A stretch of 64,000 bases of DNA, from the NCBI RefSeq assembly GCF_900167555.1, contig NZ_FUYF01000004.1:124001-188000 (forward strand). Direction: 5' to 3'. Source of the stretch: Gemmiger formicilis (GTDB taxonomy: Bacteria > Bacillota > Clostridia > Oscillospirales > Ruminococcaceae). Below the pieces are notes generated by a model, which worked only from the letters and a program-made list of their open reading frames with translations, searched no databases and was not told where the DNA came from. The position numbers and the translations under genes are program-made. Position 1 is the first letter of the stretch. The number at the start of each line of letters is the position of its first letter. Of the stretch, positions 48,046 to 57,484 are shown piece after piece.

Positions 48046-49065
48046 ATGAAAACACAGGTTTTGCCCATCACGCCGGAGAGCGTGGCACTGGCCGCCCGGC
48101 TTTTGCAGCAGGGTGAGCTCGTCGCCCTGCCGACGGAGACGGTCTACGGCATTGCCGCCGACGCCCGCAACGGCGAGGCAGTCAAGAAAATTTTTGAGGC
48201 GAAGGGCCGCCCGCAGGATAACCCGCTCATTGTGCATATCTGCGGCATGGAGATGCTGAACGGCATCGTCTCCGAGGTGCCCGAGCGCGCCAAAAAGCTG
48301 GCTGCCGCCTTCTGGCCCGGCCCGCTGACGATGGTCATGCCCCGCGGCCCCGAGGTCAGCGACGTGACCTGCGCGGGCCTTGACACCGTCGGCGTGCGGA
48401 TGCCGTCCCACCCGGTAGTGCAGCAGGTCATACGGACAAGCGGCGTCGCGTTTGCCGCGCCGTCGGCAAATCTTTCCGGCAAGCCCAGCCCGACGAACGC
48501 GCCGGACACGCTGGCCGATATGGATGGCCGTCTGCCGCTGATTCTCGACGGCGGCGAGTCCAACGTCGGTGTCGAGTCCACCGTCGTCGCCGTGACGGGG
48601 GAGCACCCGATGCTGCTGCGCCCCGGCTACGTCACGAAGGAGCAGATGGAGGCCGTTTTGGGCGAGGAGGTCCTCGTCAGCCCGGCCATCCTTGAAAAGC
48701 TCAGGGACGGCGAGGTCGCGCGCTCGCCCGGCATGAAGTACAAGCACTACGCCCCCAAGGCGCAGGTCACGATCCTGCGCGGCGATTTTGCTAAATACAA
48801 AGAATTTATCAAGCAGCATACCGAACCCGGCGTCTGGGCGCTCTGCTTTGACGGGGAGGGCGCACAGCTGGGCGTGCCGTTCATCGAGTACGGAAAAAAC
48901 CATGACGGCGTGACCCAGGCACACCACCTGTTCACAGCGCTGCGCGATTTGGACAAGCACGGTGCGCAGGTCGTCTACGCCCGCTGCCCCGAGCAGGACG
49001 GCGTCTCGATGGCGGTCTACAACCGACTCATCCGCGCCGCGGCGTTCCGGGTGGTCGAGCTATGA
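48046..49065 (+). CDS. L-threonylcarbamoyladenylate synthase (Sua5/YwlC type)
   Basis: This 339-aa protein has an N-terminal YrdC domain (about residues 10-200: GELVALPTETVYGIAADARN, KIFEAKGRPQDNPLIVHI, FWPGPLTMVMPR, VRMPSHPVVQQVI, APSANLSGKPSPTNA, STVVAV, LLRPGYVT) and a C-terminal Sua5 domain (about 235-335, SPGMKYKHYAPKA onward). It makes threonylcarbamoyl-AMP from Thr, bicarbonate and ATP for tRNA t6A37. It overlaps coaE by 4 nt. Confidence 0.95.
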   Translation: MKTQVLPITPESVALAARLLQQGELVALPTETVYGIAADARNGEAVKKIFEAKGRPQDNPLIVHICGMEMLNGIVSEVPERAKKLAAAFWPGPLTMVMPRGPEVSDVTCAGLDTVGVRMPSHPVVQQVIRTSGVAFAAPSANLSGKPSPTNAPDTLADMDGRLPLILDGGESNVGVESTVVAVTGEHPMLLRPGYVTKEQMEAVLGEEVLVSPAILEKLRDGEVARSPGMKYKHYAPKAQVTILRGDFAKYKEFIKQHTEPGVWALCFDGEGAQLGVPFIEYGKNHDGVTQAHHLFTALRDLDKHGAQVVYARCPEQDGVSMAVYNRLIRAAAFRVVEL

Positions 49066-49697
49066 AGGTAGTCGGCATCACAGGCCGCAGCGGCTGCGGC
49101 AAGTCCAGTGCGACAAATTTCTTGCGGGAAAAGGGCTATCCTTGTATTGATGCAGATTTAGTTGCGCGGGAAGTGCTGCTGCCCGGTTCGCCCTGCATTG
49201 CACAGCTGCAACAGGTGTTCGGCGCGGATATTGCCGACGAAAACGGCACGGTGCGCCGCCGCCTGCTGGCAGACCGCGCATTTGCCACGCCGGAGGGCAC
49301 GGCGGCCCTGACAGACATCACCCAGCCGGAGATCCTGCGCCGCATCGACGCCGCATTGGATGAGGCCCGGCGGGGCGGGGCGGACCTTGCCTTTGTGGAC
49401 GGTGCGGTCATTGTCGGCACGCCGTTTGAGGCGCGCTGCGACGCCCTGATCCTGGTCACGGCCCCCTATGAGACGAGTGTGGCCCGCATCTGTGCCCGCG
49501 ACGGCATCGCGCCCGAGATGGCCCGCCGCCGTCTGGATGCGCAGACCCCGCTGGAAACGCTGCGCGCCGCCGCCACGGCAGAGCTGGTCAACGACAGCAC
49601 GCCGGATGCCCTGCGCGAAAAGCTGCGATCCGTTTTGAATGGATTGGAGAAGGAGGGAACATGCCAAAAGCCAAAAAGCGAAAAAGAAGCATTTTAG
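49062..49697 (+). CDS. coaE: Dephospho-CoA kinase
   Basis: This 211-aa P-loop kinase has Walker A GRSGCGKSS (residues 8-16), CIDADLVAREVLLPG (substrate-binding Asp), TQPEILRRI and the lid region ICARDGIAPEMARRRLDAQ. It phosphorylates dephospho-CoA, the last step of CoA synthesis. It overlaps the upstream Sua5 gene (ATGA) and, by 37 nt, the downstream transglycosylase gene, so the three are tightly packed. Confidence 0.94.
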   Translation: MKVVGITGRSGCGKSSATNFLREKGYPCIDADLVAREVLLPGSPCIAQLQQVFGADIADENGTVRRRLLADRAFATPEGTAALTDITQPEILRRIDAALDEARRGGADLAFVDGAVIVGTPFEARCDALILVTAPYETSVARICARDGIAPEMARRRLDAQTPLETLRAAATAELVNDSTPDALREKLRSVLNGLEKEGTCQKPKSEKEAF

Positions 49698-50248
49698 CAC
49701 CGATCCTGGCGCTGCTGCTGGTGCTGGCCCTGGCGGGAACGCTGCTGTTCAGCGCCTTCCGCGATAAGATCGAACACTGGGAATACCCGCAGCGCTTCAC
49801 AGAGTACGTCGAGTATTACGCCGGGAAATACGGCATAGACCCGATGATTTTATACGCCTTCATCCGCACCGAGAGCAATTTTGATCCGAACGCAGATTCC
49901 GACGCCGGGGCCAGGGGACTCATGCAGATCACCGAGGTCACGTTCGACTGGATCAAGATGAAAATCGCCCCGACGGAGAGCCTGACGTTCGACGACCTCT
50001 ACGACCCCGAGACGAATATCCGGTTCGGCAGCTACTTTGTCAGCTACTGCCTGGACCGCTACAGCGGCCATCTGGCCACCGCCGCCGCGGCCTACCACAG
50101 CGGCGTGGGCACCGTGGACGGTCTGCTCGGGCAGGAGGCGTACTCAACGGACGGCGTTACGCTGGACCATTACCCTTACCCGCAGATGCGGCTCTACGTA
50201 AAAAAAATCACCGAGAGCTATCAGCACTACTCGGAGATTTATAAATAA
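49661..50248 (+). CDS. Membrane-anchored lytic transglycosylase (SLT domain)
   Basis: This 195-aa protein has a basic N-terminus, an uncleaved signal anchor (about residues 10-33) and a soluble-lytic-transglycosylase domain: DPMILYAFIRTESNFDPNADSDAGARGLMQITEVTFDWIK with catalytic Glu71, then NIRFGSYFVSYCLDRYSGHLATAAAAYHSG. It cleaves peptidoglycan glycan strands to anhydromuropeptides outside the membrane. AGGAGGGAA is its ribosome binding site, inside coaE. The 37-nt overlap supports co-translation with coaE. Confidence 0.93.
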   Translation: MPKAKKRKRSILAPILALLLVLALAGTLLFSAFRDKIEHWEYPQRFTEYVEYYAGKYGIDPMILYAFIRTESNFDPNADSDAGARGLMQITEVTFDWIKMKIAPTESLTFDDLYDPETNIRFGSYFVSYCLDRYSGHLATAAAAYHSGVGTVDGLLGQEAYSTDGVTLDHYPYPQMRLYVKKITESYQHYSEIYK

Positions 50249-50269
50249 TATTTAGAAAGGATTCTCGAA

Positions 50270-51661
50270 ATGAAAACCACCGAGGAACTGAAAAATCTGC
50301 TCTATAAAAATGAAACGGTAGCCGACGCGGCCCCCGATGCCATTGCTGCCGCGCAGGACTTCTGCGAGGGCTACAAGACCTTCCTGGACAACGCCAAGAC
50401 CGAGCGCGAGGCCACGGCCTACAGCGAAAAGCTGCTGACCGCCGCCGGCTATCAGAAGTTTGTGCCCGGCACGAGCTACGCCCCCGGCACCAAGGTCTAC
50501 ACCATCAACCGCGAAAAGTGCGTGCTGGCCGCGACCATCGGCACGAAGAACCTCGAGGAGGGCTTCCACCTGAACATTGCCCACATCGACTCCCCGCGCC
50601 TCGACCTGCGCCCCGTGCCCGTGTTTGAAAAGACCGGCATCGGCTACCTGCGCACCCACTACTACGGCGGCGTGCGCAAGTACCAGTGGCCCACCATCCC
50701 GCTGGCCCTGCACGGTGTCATCTACCGCGCCGACGGCACCAAGGTCAACGTCTGCATCGGTGAGAAGGACGACGACCCCGTGTTCTGCATCACCGATCTG
50801 CTGCCGCATCTGGGTGCCAAGCAGAGCGCCAAGACGCTGGCCGAGGGCATTACCGCCGAGGACCTCAACGTCATCATTGCGTCCCTGCCCATCGAGGATA
50901 AGGACGCCGAGCAGCGCGTCAAGCTCAACGTCCTGGGCATGCTGAACGAGGCCTACGGCATCACCGAGCGCGACTTCACCCGCGCCGAGATCGAGGTCGT
51001 GCCTGCCTACAAGGCCCGCGACATCGGTCTGGACCGCGCTATGATCGGTGCCTACGGCCACGATGACCGCGTGGACGCTTACCCTGCGCTGATGGCCGAG
51101 ATCGGGACCAAGAGCCCCGTCTATACCTCCGTCTGCGTCCTGACCGACAAGGAGGAGACCGGCTCCGACGGCGTCACCGGCCTGAACAGCATGTACACCT
51201 TCCACTTCCTGCAGCAGCTCTGCGCAGGGCAGGGGGCGGACTACATCACGGCCTGCAAGGCCGCCAAGTGCCTGTCTGCTGACGTTACGGCGGCCTACGA
51301 CCCGACGTTTGCAGACGCCTTTGAGCCCGACAACGGCACCTACGCAGGCCGCGGCGTGGCCATTTACAAGTACACCGGCTCCCGCGGCAAGTCCGGCACG
51401 AGCGATGCCTCCGCCGAGCTCGTCAGCTACCTGACCGGTCTGATGGACGCCAACAGCGTTGTGTGGCAGATCGGCGAGATGGGCAAGCTCGACCTGGGCG
51501 GCGGCGGCACGGTTGCCAAGTATGTCGCCAATCAGGACATCGACACCATCGACATCGGCGTACCCGTGCTCTCGATGCACTCTCCGTTTGAGATCGTCTC
51601 CAAGGCCGACGTTTACATGGCCTACCTGACCTTCAAGGCCTTCTGCGAGGACGCGGAGTAA
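50270..51661 (+). CDS. M18-family aminopeptidase
   Basis: This 463-aa metallopeptidase has the M18 zinc motifs: NIAHIDSPRLDLRP (first His/Asp, about residue 104), DKEETGSDGVTG (Glu pair, about 292-296), DVTAAYDPTF and a C-terminal VPVLSMHSPFEIVSKAD with the last His. M18 enzymes are cytosolic dodecamers that prefer acidic or neutral N-terminal residues. The gene has AGAAAGGA as ribosome binding site and is 21 nt after the transglycosylase, so it may belong to the same transcript. Confidence 0.93.
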   Translation: MKTTEELKNLLYKNETVADAAPDAIAAAQDFCEGYKTFLDNAKTEREATAYSEKLLTAAGYQKFVPGTSYAPGTKVYTINREKCVLAATIGTKNLEEGFHLNIAHIDSPRLDLRPVPVFEKTGIGYLRTHYYGGVRKYQWPTIPLALHGVIYRADGTKVNVCIGEKDDDPVFCITDLLPHLGAKQSAKTLAEGITAEDLNVIIASLPIEDKDAEQRVKLNVLGMLNEAYGITERDFTRAEIEVVPAYKARDIGLDRAMIGAYGHDDRVDAYPALMAEIGTKSPVYTSVCVLTDKEETGSDGVTGLNSMYTFHFLQQLCAGQGADYITACKAAKCLSADVTAAYDPTFADAFEPDNGTYAGRGVAIYKYTGSRGKSGTSDASAELVSYLTGLMDANSVVWQIGEMGKLDLGGGGTVAKYVANQDIDTIDIGVPVLSMHSPFEIVSKADVYMAYLTFKAFCEDAE

Positions 51662-51702
51662 ACTACATCCCGCAGGACAGCAATAAAATTTTCGTCAGGG
51701 TA

Positions 51703-51730
51703 TTGACTTATCCGGGAAAATCTGTATAAT
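51703..51730 (+). promoter_or_regulatory. Promoter of tRNA-Thr
   Basis: TTGACT (51703-51708), 16 nt, TATAAT (51725-51730). Confidence 0.85.
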
Positions 51731-51749
51731 ATTTATTGTTGTCTTGCGT

Positions 51750-51825
51750 GCTGGTGTGGCTCAGTTGGTAGAGCAGCTGATTCGTAATCAGCAGGTCGCC
51801 GGTTCAAGTCCGGCCACCAGCTCCA
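51750..51825 (+). tRNA. tRNA-Thr (CGT anticodon)
   Basis: A 76-nt cloverleaf: acceptor GCTGGTG / CACCAGC, D-arm GGCTCAGTTGGTAGAGC, anticodon stem GCTGA/TCAGC with loop TTCGTAA (anticodon CGT, reading ACG), T-arm GCCGGTTCAAGTCCGGC, discriminator T and encoded CCA at 51823-51825. Confidence 0.97.
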
Positions 51826-51830
51826 AGTGA

Positions 51831-51880
51831 AAAGCCCCGATACATCGTTGAAAACACGATGCGTCGGGGCTTTCTTTTTG
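51831..51880 (+). terminator. Terminator after tRNA-Thr
   Basis: The long stem AAAGCCCCGATACATCGT / ACGATGCGTCGGGGCTTT (one mismatch) is followed by CTTTTTG. Confidence 0.92.
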
Positions 51881-51898
51881 CCTGTATTCATAACGAAA

Positions 51899-51944
51899 GA
51901 CTCGCAGCGGCGGGATGCTTCAGCATCCTCAGCTACTGCGAGTC
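51899..51944 (-). terminator. Long hairpin, possible terminator of the minus-strand membrane gene
   Basis: GACTCGCAG (51899-51907) and CTGCGAGTC (51936-51944) enclose a second perfect hairpin GGATGC-TTCA-GCATCC. On the minus strand TTTCGTT follows, so it could end the gene at 52031-52882. The rest of 51881-52030 shows no gene. Confidence 0.45.
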
Positions 51945-52030
51945 CTTGGGCAATACCGCACAATTCCCGCCTGACGGCTTACGCACCGCTCCGGCGGTGT
52001 GAGAGGTCGGCTCCTGTTTAAGAGAGCCTC

Positions 52031-52882
52031 TTACTCAATTTCGTTTTTTTCGGGCGCTTTGGACGGTGCATCCTTCGGGCGGGTGCTGTTGTTGGCTACC
52101 GGGATGAACCGTTTGGCAAACTTGTTTTCGCCGCGGCTGCACACGTAGAAGTAGCCGATGATCGAGAACGTCAGCGCACCGATGAAGTTGACGAACAGAT
52201 CCTCCATCGTGTCCAGCAGACCAATGTCCAGATACCCGCCCAGCCCCAGTGCGGTCTGGGTGCCGTCCGCCTGCACGACGATGACGTCGGTGATGTTTTT
52301 CAGCACAGTGGACGTATTGCCGCCCGTGGGGTCCAGCATGATGGAGCCAATCGTGTTGACGACGGTGTCCTTCTGCATATCGAGGAAGAACAGCTGGTCC
52401 ATCGTACACTCAAAAAATTCCCAGATGACGCCGACGGTCATCGAGAAGCAGAACGCCACGATGGCCAGATACAGCGGCGACAGGTGGAACCGCGCCTCGC
52501 TGTGGCGGTTCAGAATGTCCAGCAGCGAGAACCCGATGGCCGCGCACAAAAAGCCGTTCAGCGTGTGCAGCACCGTGTCCCAGTAGGGGAAGGTGACGTA
52601 GTACGCGCCGATCTCGCCCATGATTTCCGCTGCATAAATGAACAGCAGGATGATGATTTCCAGCGTGTTCGGCAGGGTGATGTCCAGCTTTTTTTCCAGG
52701 ACGCTGGGCATCATGAACAGGATAAGCGTCAGCACGCAGAGAAAAACGTTTTCAAAGTTGCCGTTGAAAATCTGTGCCAGCATGACCAACACAACCGAGA
52801 TGCGCAGCAGGATATACACCATCGTGACGGAGCGTCTTTCGCGCCAGACGGCTTTCCATTCTTCGAGTTTCGGGTGATCCAT
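52031..52882 (-). CDS. Polytopic membrane protein, YjdF/DUF2238-like
   Basis: This 283-aa protein has about seven membrane helices, with YWDTVLHTLNGFLCAAIGFSLLDILN and TVGVIWEFFECTMDQLF resembling the conserved His/Glu helices of DUF2238 (YjdF) proteins. An extracytoplasmic loop (about 175-215) and a charged tail (SKAPEKNEIE) are visible. The function is unknown. The gene is first downstream of the small Cys-rich gene on the minus strand, with a 12-nt gap. Confidence 0.7.
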   Translation of the reverse strand: MDHPKLEEWKAVWRERRSVTMVYILLRISVVLVMLAQIFNGNFENVFLCVLTLILFMMPSVLEKKLDITLPNTLEIIILLFIYAAEIMGEIGAYYVTFPYWDTVLHTLNGFLCAAIGFSLLDILNRHSEARFHLSPLYLAIVAFCFSMTVGVIWEFFECTMDQLFFLDMQKDTVVNTIGSIMLDPTGGNTSTVLKNITDVIVVQADGTQTALGLGGYLDIGLLDTMEDLFVNFIGALTFSIIGYFYVCSRGENKFAKRFIPVANNSTRPKDAPSKAPEKNEIE

Positions 52883-52894
52883 GACTTCTCCTTT

Positions 52895-53116
52895 TCAGTC
52901 GTCCAGTGTAAAATCCCGCGGGTCCAGCTCGGGCAGGACCTGGCGGCGGGGGATGCGCATCAGCGGGTCATAGCTGAATTTGCGGCAGCAGTAGTAGGGC
53001 GACACAACGCCCTTGCGCTTGCATAAAATCATTTTGGGGTCGGCGGCGGTGGAGCCGTGCAGGCAATAAGCACACGCCGGGGCAATATGTGCGCCGTAAT
53101 AGGTCTTTTTAAACAT
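52895..53116 (-). CDS. Small conserved cysteine-rich protein
   Basis: This 73-aa protein has the Cys pattern CAYC (residues about 15-18), C32 in MILCKRKG and CC in SPYYCCRKFSYDPL, i.e. five cysteines that could bind zinc. It ends in a basic-acidic tail. Similar short proteins are widespread in clostridia without known function. I chose ATG 53116 because GAGGGTGAG precedes it; the frame is open to 53203 but overlaps the neighbouring gene's end. It lies between two membrane-protein genes on the same strand. Confidence 0.75.
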   Translation of the reverse strand: MFKKTYYGAHIAPACAYCLHGSTAADPKMILCKRKGVVSPYYCCRKFSYDPLMRIPRRQVLPELDPRDFTLDD

Positions 53117-53147
53117 TAGACTCACCCTCAAACCACAAAATATACTA

Positions 53148-54332
53148 TCATTTATTATAAATGCTTTGCCGGGCCTTGTAAAGAGCTGCGCAGAGAAAGA
53201 CAAACCCCGCCGCCGCGGCGTCCGGTGGCAGACGGAAAACCGGCAGGACGCGGGCGGCCAGTGTACTGCATACCGTCACGCTGCCGGGCAGCAGCTGCGC
53301 ACACACCCTGACGAGCAGCTGCAAAAGTACAAGGTGCACCGCGCGGCTGAAAACTAGCAGCCGCGGGCGGTACGCCGCCCCGGCAAACAGCCGCAGCTGC
53401 GCCCAGACCGAGACACCGAGCACGCTCAGGCAGGCGCAGCAGCCGTACAGCGCCGCCGCCCCGCCCAGCGCCGCAAAGTCCGCGCATCCGGCGCTGACCT
53501 CCAGCGTCGCGCTGACAGCCGTAGGCGGCAGCGGTAGCACTGCCAGCAGCACAGCGCCCACTATGCGGAAGAATACAACGCACCCGCAGACCGACAGCGA
53601 CGACGTGACCGCGGAGGATATGGCCTGCGGCAACCCCTTGGCCCCCTCTGCGAGGAGGCTCCCGCCGCAGCGGGTGGGAGAGAGAACCTTGCTGTGCCCC
53701 GAAACCTCCCGGGTGCAGTTTGTAGGGGCGAACATGGTTCGCCCGTCAAGTTGGCGTGGCTGTGCTTTTCCGGAAAGGCCGCTCCCATCGGAAACGGCCA
53801 GCGGGCGAACAATGTTCGCCCCTACAATGTGGGATAGCAACTGACAAACCGCTCCCGCCCCCAAATTCGCCCCGATCTGCGCCGCGTACAGCACCACGCC
53901 AAGCCGTACATTCCCCAGCAGGGCCCCGCCGACGCAGCCGATCACAAACCCGGGCCCGGAGCAGCAGCCCAGCACCTGCAAAAGTGCAGCATCCCGCCGC
54001 GTAATGCGCCCCGCACCGTACAGCTGCCCGGCCAGCCGTGCACACACTGCATATCCGCCGACCCAGGACAGCAGCAGTGCCCGCGCGGTCTCGGCGGATT
54101 CCAGCCCCAAGACCCGCTGCATGGGCCGCAGCAGGACGGCGGGCGGCGGGGCAGCGGTCAGCAGCTCGCACACGACAAAAAACGGGAACAGCGCGGGTAA
54201 AACGCTTTGCAGGCAGAGCGCCGTGCCCCCGGCAAAGCCCCGGGCCGCGGCCTCCGGTACGGCCAGCACAAGCACCCCGAACGCCAGCGCTGCCGCTGCT
54301 GCAAGCCCCTGCCGATTTTTGCCGTTGTTCAT
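53148..54332 (-). CDS. YlbJ-like sporulation membrane protein interrupted in frame by repeats
   Basis: This 394-aa protein resembles the sporulation integral membrane protein YlbJ: LQSVLPALFPFFVVCELL (about 33-50), WVGGYAVCARLAGQLYGAGRITRRDAALLQVLGCCSGPGFVIGCVG and a C-half with SAVTSSLSVCGCVVFFRIVGAVLL. Residues about 168-233 are encoded by two intergenic-type repeats (53636-53690 and 53721-53826) with no stop and no frameshift. They fall between helices, so the fold may survive, but activity is uncertain. ATG 54332 follows AGTGAGGTG. It is divergent from yqfC. Confidence 0.78.
   Translation of the reverse strand: MNNGKNRQGLAAAAALAFGVLVLAVPEAAARGFAGGTALCLQSVLPALFPFFVVCELLTAAPPPAVLLRPMQRVLGLESAETARALLLSWVGGYAVCARLAGQLYGAGRITRRDAALLQVLGCCSGPGFVIGCVGGALLGNVRLGVVLYAAQIGANLGAGAVCQLLSHIVGANIVRPLAVSDGSGLSGKAQPRQLDGRTMFAPTNCTREVSGHSKVLSPTRCGGSLLAEGAKGLPQAISSAVTSSLSVCGCVVFFRIVGAVLLAVLPLPPTAVSATLEVSAGCADFAALGGAAALYGCCACLSVLGVSVWAQLRLFAGAAYRPRLLVFSRAVHLVLLQLLVRVCAQLLPGSVTVCSTLAARVLPVFRLPPDAAAAGFVFLCAALYKARQSIYNK
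53636..53690. repeat. Family B repeat, copy 2, inside the ylbJ-like gene
   Basis: CCTTGGCCCCCTCTGCGAGG start and GGTGGGAGAGAGAACCTT end match copies at 3626-3676 and 63414-63467. It is in the coding strand's frame (minus strand reads KVLSPTRCGGSLLAEGAKG). Confidence 0.85.
53721..53826. repeat. Family A repeat, copy 9, inside the ylbJ-like gene
   Basis: A complete element with both terminal units: TGTAGGGGCGAACATGGTTCGCCC at the left and GGGCGAACAATGTTCGCCCC-TACA at the right, with a spacer holding CTTTTCCGGAAAGG. The minus strand reads IVGANIVRPL ... DGRTMFAPT. Confidence 0.9.
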
Positions 54333-54390
54333 ATTGCGCACCTCACTGCGTATACTGGACTGACAAGTCTTGTGCGGGGAGGGAACAGCC

Positions 54391-54702
54391 ATGAAACCGA
54401 AAAAGCCGCGTCCCCGCAAGCCACGGGAGCGCCCTGACCTGCGCCGTCTGGCGGCTCCGCCGCCCGCGGACTTCTACCGTCTGCCGGAGCTGGAGCTGCG
54501 CGGCGGCAATCTGCTGACCGACGGCTGCCGCAGGGTGCTGGACTTCACGCCGCAGCGCATCTGTCTGGACATGGGGGACACCCTGGTAACATTGTATGGC
54601 GCGGACCTGCGGATAGAATCCTTCGCGGGCAAAAGATTGATCGCGGCGGGGCGGTTCGCGCGCATTGAGCTGCGCAGCAAGTGGGAGGTGCCGCAGGAAT
54701 GA
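54391..54702 (+). CDS. yqfC: Sporulation protein YqfC
   Basis: This 103-aa YabP/YqfC-family protein has a basic Pro/Arg-rich start and the family beta domain: LPELELRGGNLLTDGCRRVLDFTPQRICLDMGDTLVTLYGADLRIESFAGKRLIAAGRFARIEL. It is expressed in the mother cell and linked to stage IV of sporulation. ATG 54391 follows GGGGAGGG; GTG 54370 upstream overlaps that site. It overlaps yqfD by 4 nt (ATGA), the standard arrangement. Confidence 0.88.
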   Translation: MKPKKPRPRKPRERPDLRRLAAPPPADFYRLPELELRGGNLLTDGCRRVLDFTPQRICLDMGDTLVTLYGADLRIESFAGKRLIAAGRFARIELRSKWEVPQE

Positions 54703-55847
54703 GGCTGCAATTCTGGGCGGCGGATACCCTCCGCTTTTCGGTCACAGGGCCGCAGCCGCACCGCTTTTTGAACCGTGCCGCCGCGGCGGGCGTGCGGCTG
54801 CGGCGCGTCCGCTGGCAGCGGGACGGCTATGCGGCTACGGTCAGCGGTGCAGACCGCCGCCGGTTGGAGAAAATCGCGCGGGACGGCGGCTGGACGCTTG
54901 CCGTGACCGCCCGCCGCGGCCCGGGAAAGCACACGGAGCGCCTGCTGCAGAGCCGCCCCGGGCTGGCCGCGGGGGCCGTGCTGTTTTTGCTGCTGGTGCG
55001 GACGCTGGGCGGCCTTGTCTGGTGCATCGACTTTGGCGCGATGGACCCCGGTCTGCAGCCCGCCATGCGCCAGCTTTTGGCGGACTGCGGCATTCATGAG
55101 GGCGTGCTCCTGACAAAGCCGCTGCTGCAGACCGCGCAGGCACAGGCTTTGCGCCGCAGTGAGGTGTTCGGCTGGGTCAGCCTGAACTTTACGGGCGGCT
55201 GCCTTGCCATCGAGAGCACGCCCTCCCAGACCCAGACTGTGCGGGAGCCGCCGCCCCGGCAGGGCCTGTACGCCAGTGCGGACGGGGAAATACTCGCCGT
55301 TGAGATCGAGAGCGGCTTTGCAGCGGTGACGGTGGGGCAGACCGTCGCCCGGGGCCAGCTGCTGGCCGCCGCTGAAAGGCTGGACCGCAAGGGCAACGCT
55401 GTGCCGCAGGGCGCCGGCGGGCGCGTTATAGCGCGGGTACAAAAGCATTACACAGCCAGCCAGTCCCTGACGGCAGAGACTTCCGCCTACACGGGCCGCA
55501 GCAGCGTGCAGACGACGCTGTACCTGCCGTGGCGCAGCTATACAGACGAGCCGGAGGACCCGCTGACCGGCATCACGCAGACAGACTGGCTGCCCGTGCA
55601 GCTGGGCCGCCTGGCACTGCCCGCCAGCCTTTGCCGCGTGACGACCTGGGAGCAGCTGCCGGACACGGTGCAGTATTCCGAGGCTGCCGCCGCCGCACTG
55701 GCCCTGCGCGCCTGCCGCGCCGCGCTGCTGGCCCAGTTCCCGGATGCGGTCATCGAGGCAGAGCAGCGCGAAATTTCCGCGCAGGAAGGCGCAGAAACGG
55801 CAGCTGTGACCTATATTTTTACCGCCAACATCGCCGCACCGCCGTGA
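54699..55847 (+). CDS. yqfD: Sporulation protein YqfD
   Basis: This 382-aa protein has an N-terminal region (about 1-85) with the FLNRAAAAGVRLRRVRWQRDG motif of YqfD, a membrane helix (about 92-110), and an extracytoplasmic domain (DFGAMDPGLQPAMRQLLADCGIHEGV; VGQTVARGQLLAAAE). YqfD acts in stage IV (spore coat and cortex maturation) in the mother cell. Length and neighbours (yqfC, phoH) fit fully. It is very GC-rich with many Arg and Ala codons. Confidence 0.9.
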   Translation: MRLQFWAADTLRFSVTGPQPHRFLNRAAAAGVRLRRVRWQRDGYAATVSGADRRRLEKIARDGGWTLAVTARRGPGKHTERLLQSRPGLAAGAVLFLLLVRTLGGLVWCIDFGAMDPGLQPAMRQLLADCGIHEGVLLTKPLLQTAQAQALRRSEVFGWVSLNFTGGCLAIESTPSQTQTVREPPPRQGLYASADGEILAVEIESGFAAVTVGQTVARGQLLAAAERLDRKGNAVPQGAGGRVIARVQKHYTASQSLTAETSAYTGRSSVQTTLYLPWRSYTDEPEDPLTGITQTDWLPVQLGRLALPASLCRVTTWEQLPDTVQYSEAAAAALALRACRAALLAQFPDAVIEAEQREISAQEGAETAAVTYIFTANIAAPP

Positions 55848-55926
55848 TTCGACATTTTTTGCTTAGGATGACGAAATGGCTGATAAAATTTTGTGCAATA
55901 TTCATAGTTTCTTTTGCGAAAAACTG

Positions 55927-55935
55927 TGATATAAT
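55927..55935 (+). promoter_or_regulatory. Extended -10 promoter of phoH
   Basis: TGATATAAT gives an extended -10 element (TG at 55927-55928, TATAAT at 55930-55935). No good -35 lies 16-18 nt upstream. It may drive phoH-ybeY-dgkA-era independently of sporulation genes. Confidence 0.55.
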
Positions 55936-55983
55936 CTAAATGTATAGCTATGTGCTACACCATGGAACCGGGAGGCTGAAAAT

Positions 55984-56982
<999 letters not shown>

Positions 56983-56983
56983 C

Positions 56984-57484
56984 GTGTCCAATAAGGTGTT
57001 GATTACGAACGATCAAAACGTGGTCAAGGTCCCTTCCGGGCTGCGCATCCTGATCCGCCGCAGCTGCAACGCGGTGCTGGATTTCGAGCATTTTGACGGT
57101 CCGGCGGAGATCAGCGTGACCTTCGTGGATAACAACCGCATCCACGAGCTGAACAAGGAGTACCGCGACAAGGATTCCGCCACTGACGTTCTGAGCTTCC
57201 CGCTCGGTGAAAACGGCGAGTATGACATTGACGAGGACAACGGCTGCAAGCTGCTGGGCGACATCGTCATCTCGATGGAGCGCGCCATGGAGCAGGCCGA
57301 GCTGTACGGCCATTCTTTGCAGCGTGAGGTCGCGTATCTGACGGTACATTCGATGCTGCACCTGCTGGGCTACGACCATGAGGCCGGCGGCCTGGAGGCT
57401 GTGCGCATGCGCGAGAAGGAGGAGGCTGTGCTCATCCAGCTCGGCCTGCCGCGCACGGTTTCCTATACCAACGATGAAATTTGA
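56984..57484 (+). CDS. ybeY: Endoribonuclease YbeY
   Basis: This 166-aa protein has the zinc site HSMLHLLGYDH (HxxxHxxxxDH, about residues 122-132) and the upstream EISVTFVDNNRIHELNKEYRDKDSATDVLSFPL motif. YbeY is a single-strand RNase for 16S rRNA 3'-end maturation and ribosome quality control. The GTG start at 56984 follows GGAGGTCG; it directly follows phoH. It overlaps dgkA by 11 nt. Confidence 0.95.
   Translation: MSNKVLITNDQNVVKVPSGLRILIRRSCNAVLDFEHFDGPAEISVTFVDNNRIHELNKEYRDKDSATDVLSFPLGENGEYDIDEDNGCKLLGDIVISMERAMEQAELYGHSLQREVAYLTVHSMLHLLGYDHEAGGLEAVRMREKEEAVLIQLGLPRTVSYTNDEI

Noticed and set aside
51733-51963. Minus-strand frame across tRNA-Thr
   Set aside because: It reads through the tRNA and its terminator and has no protein features.
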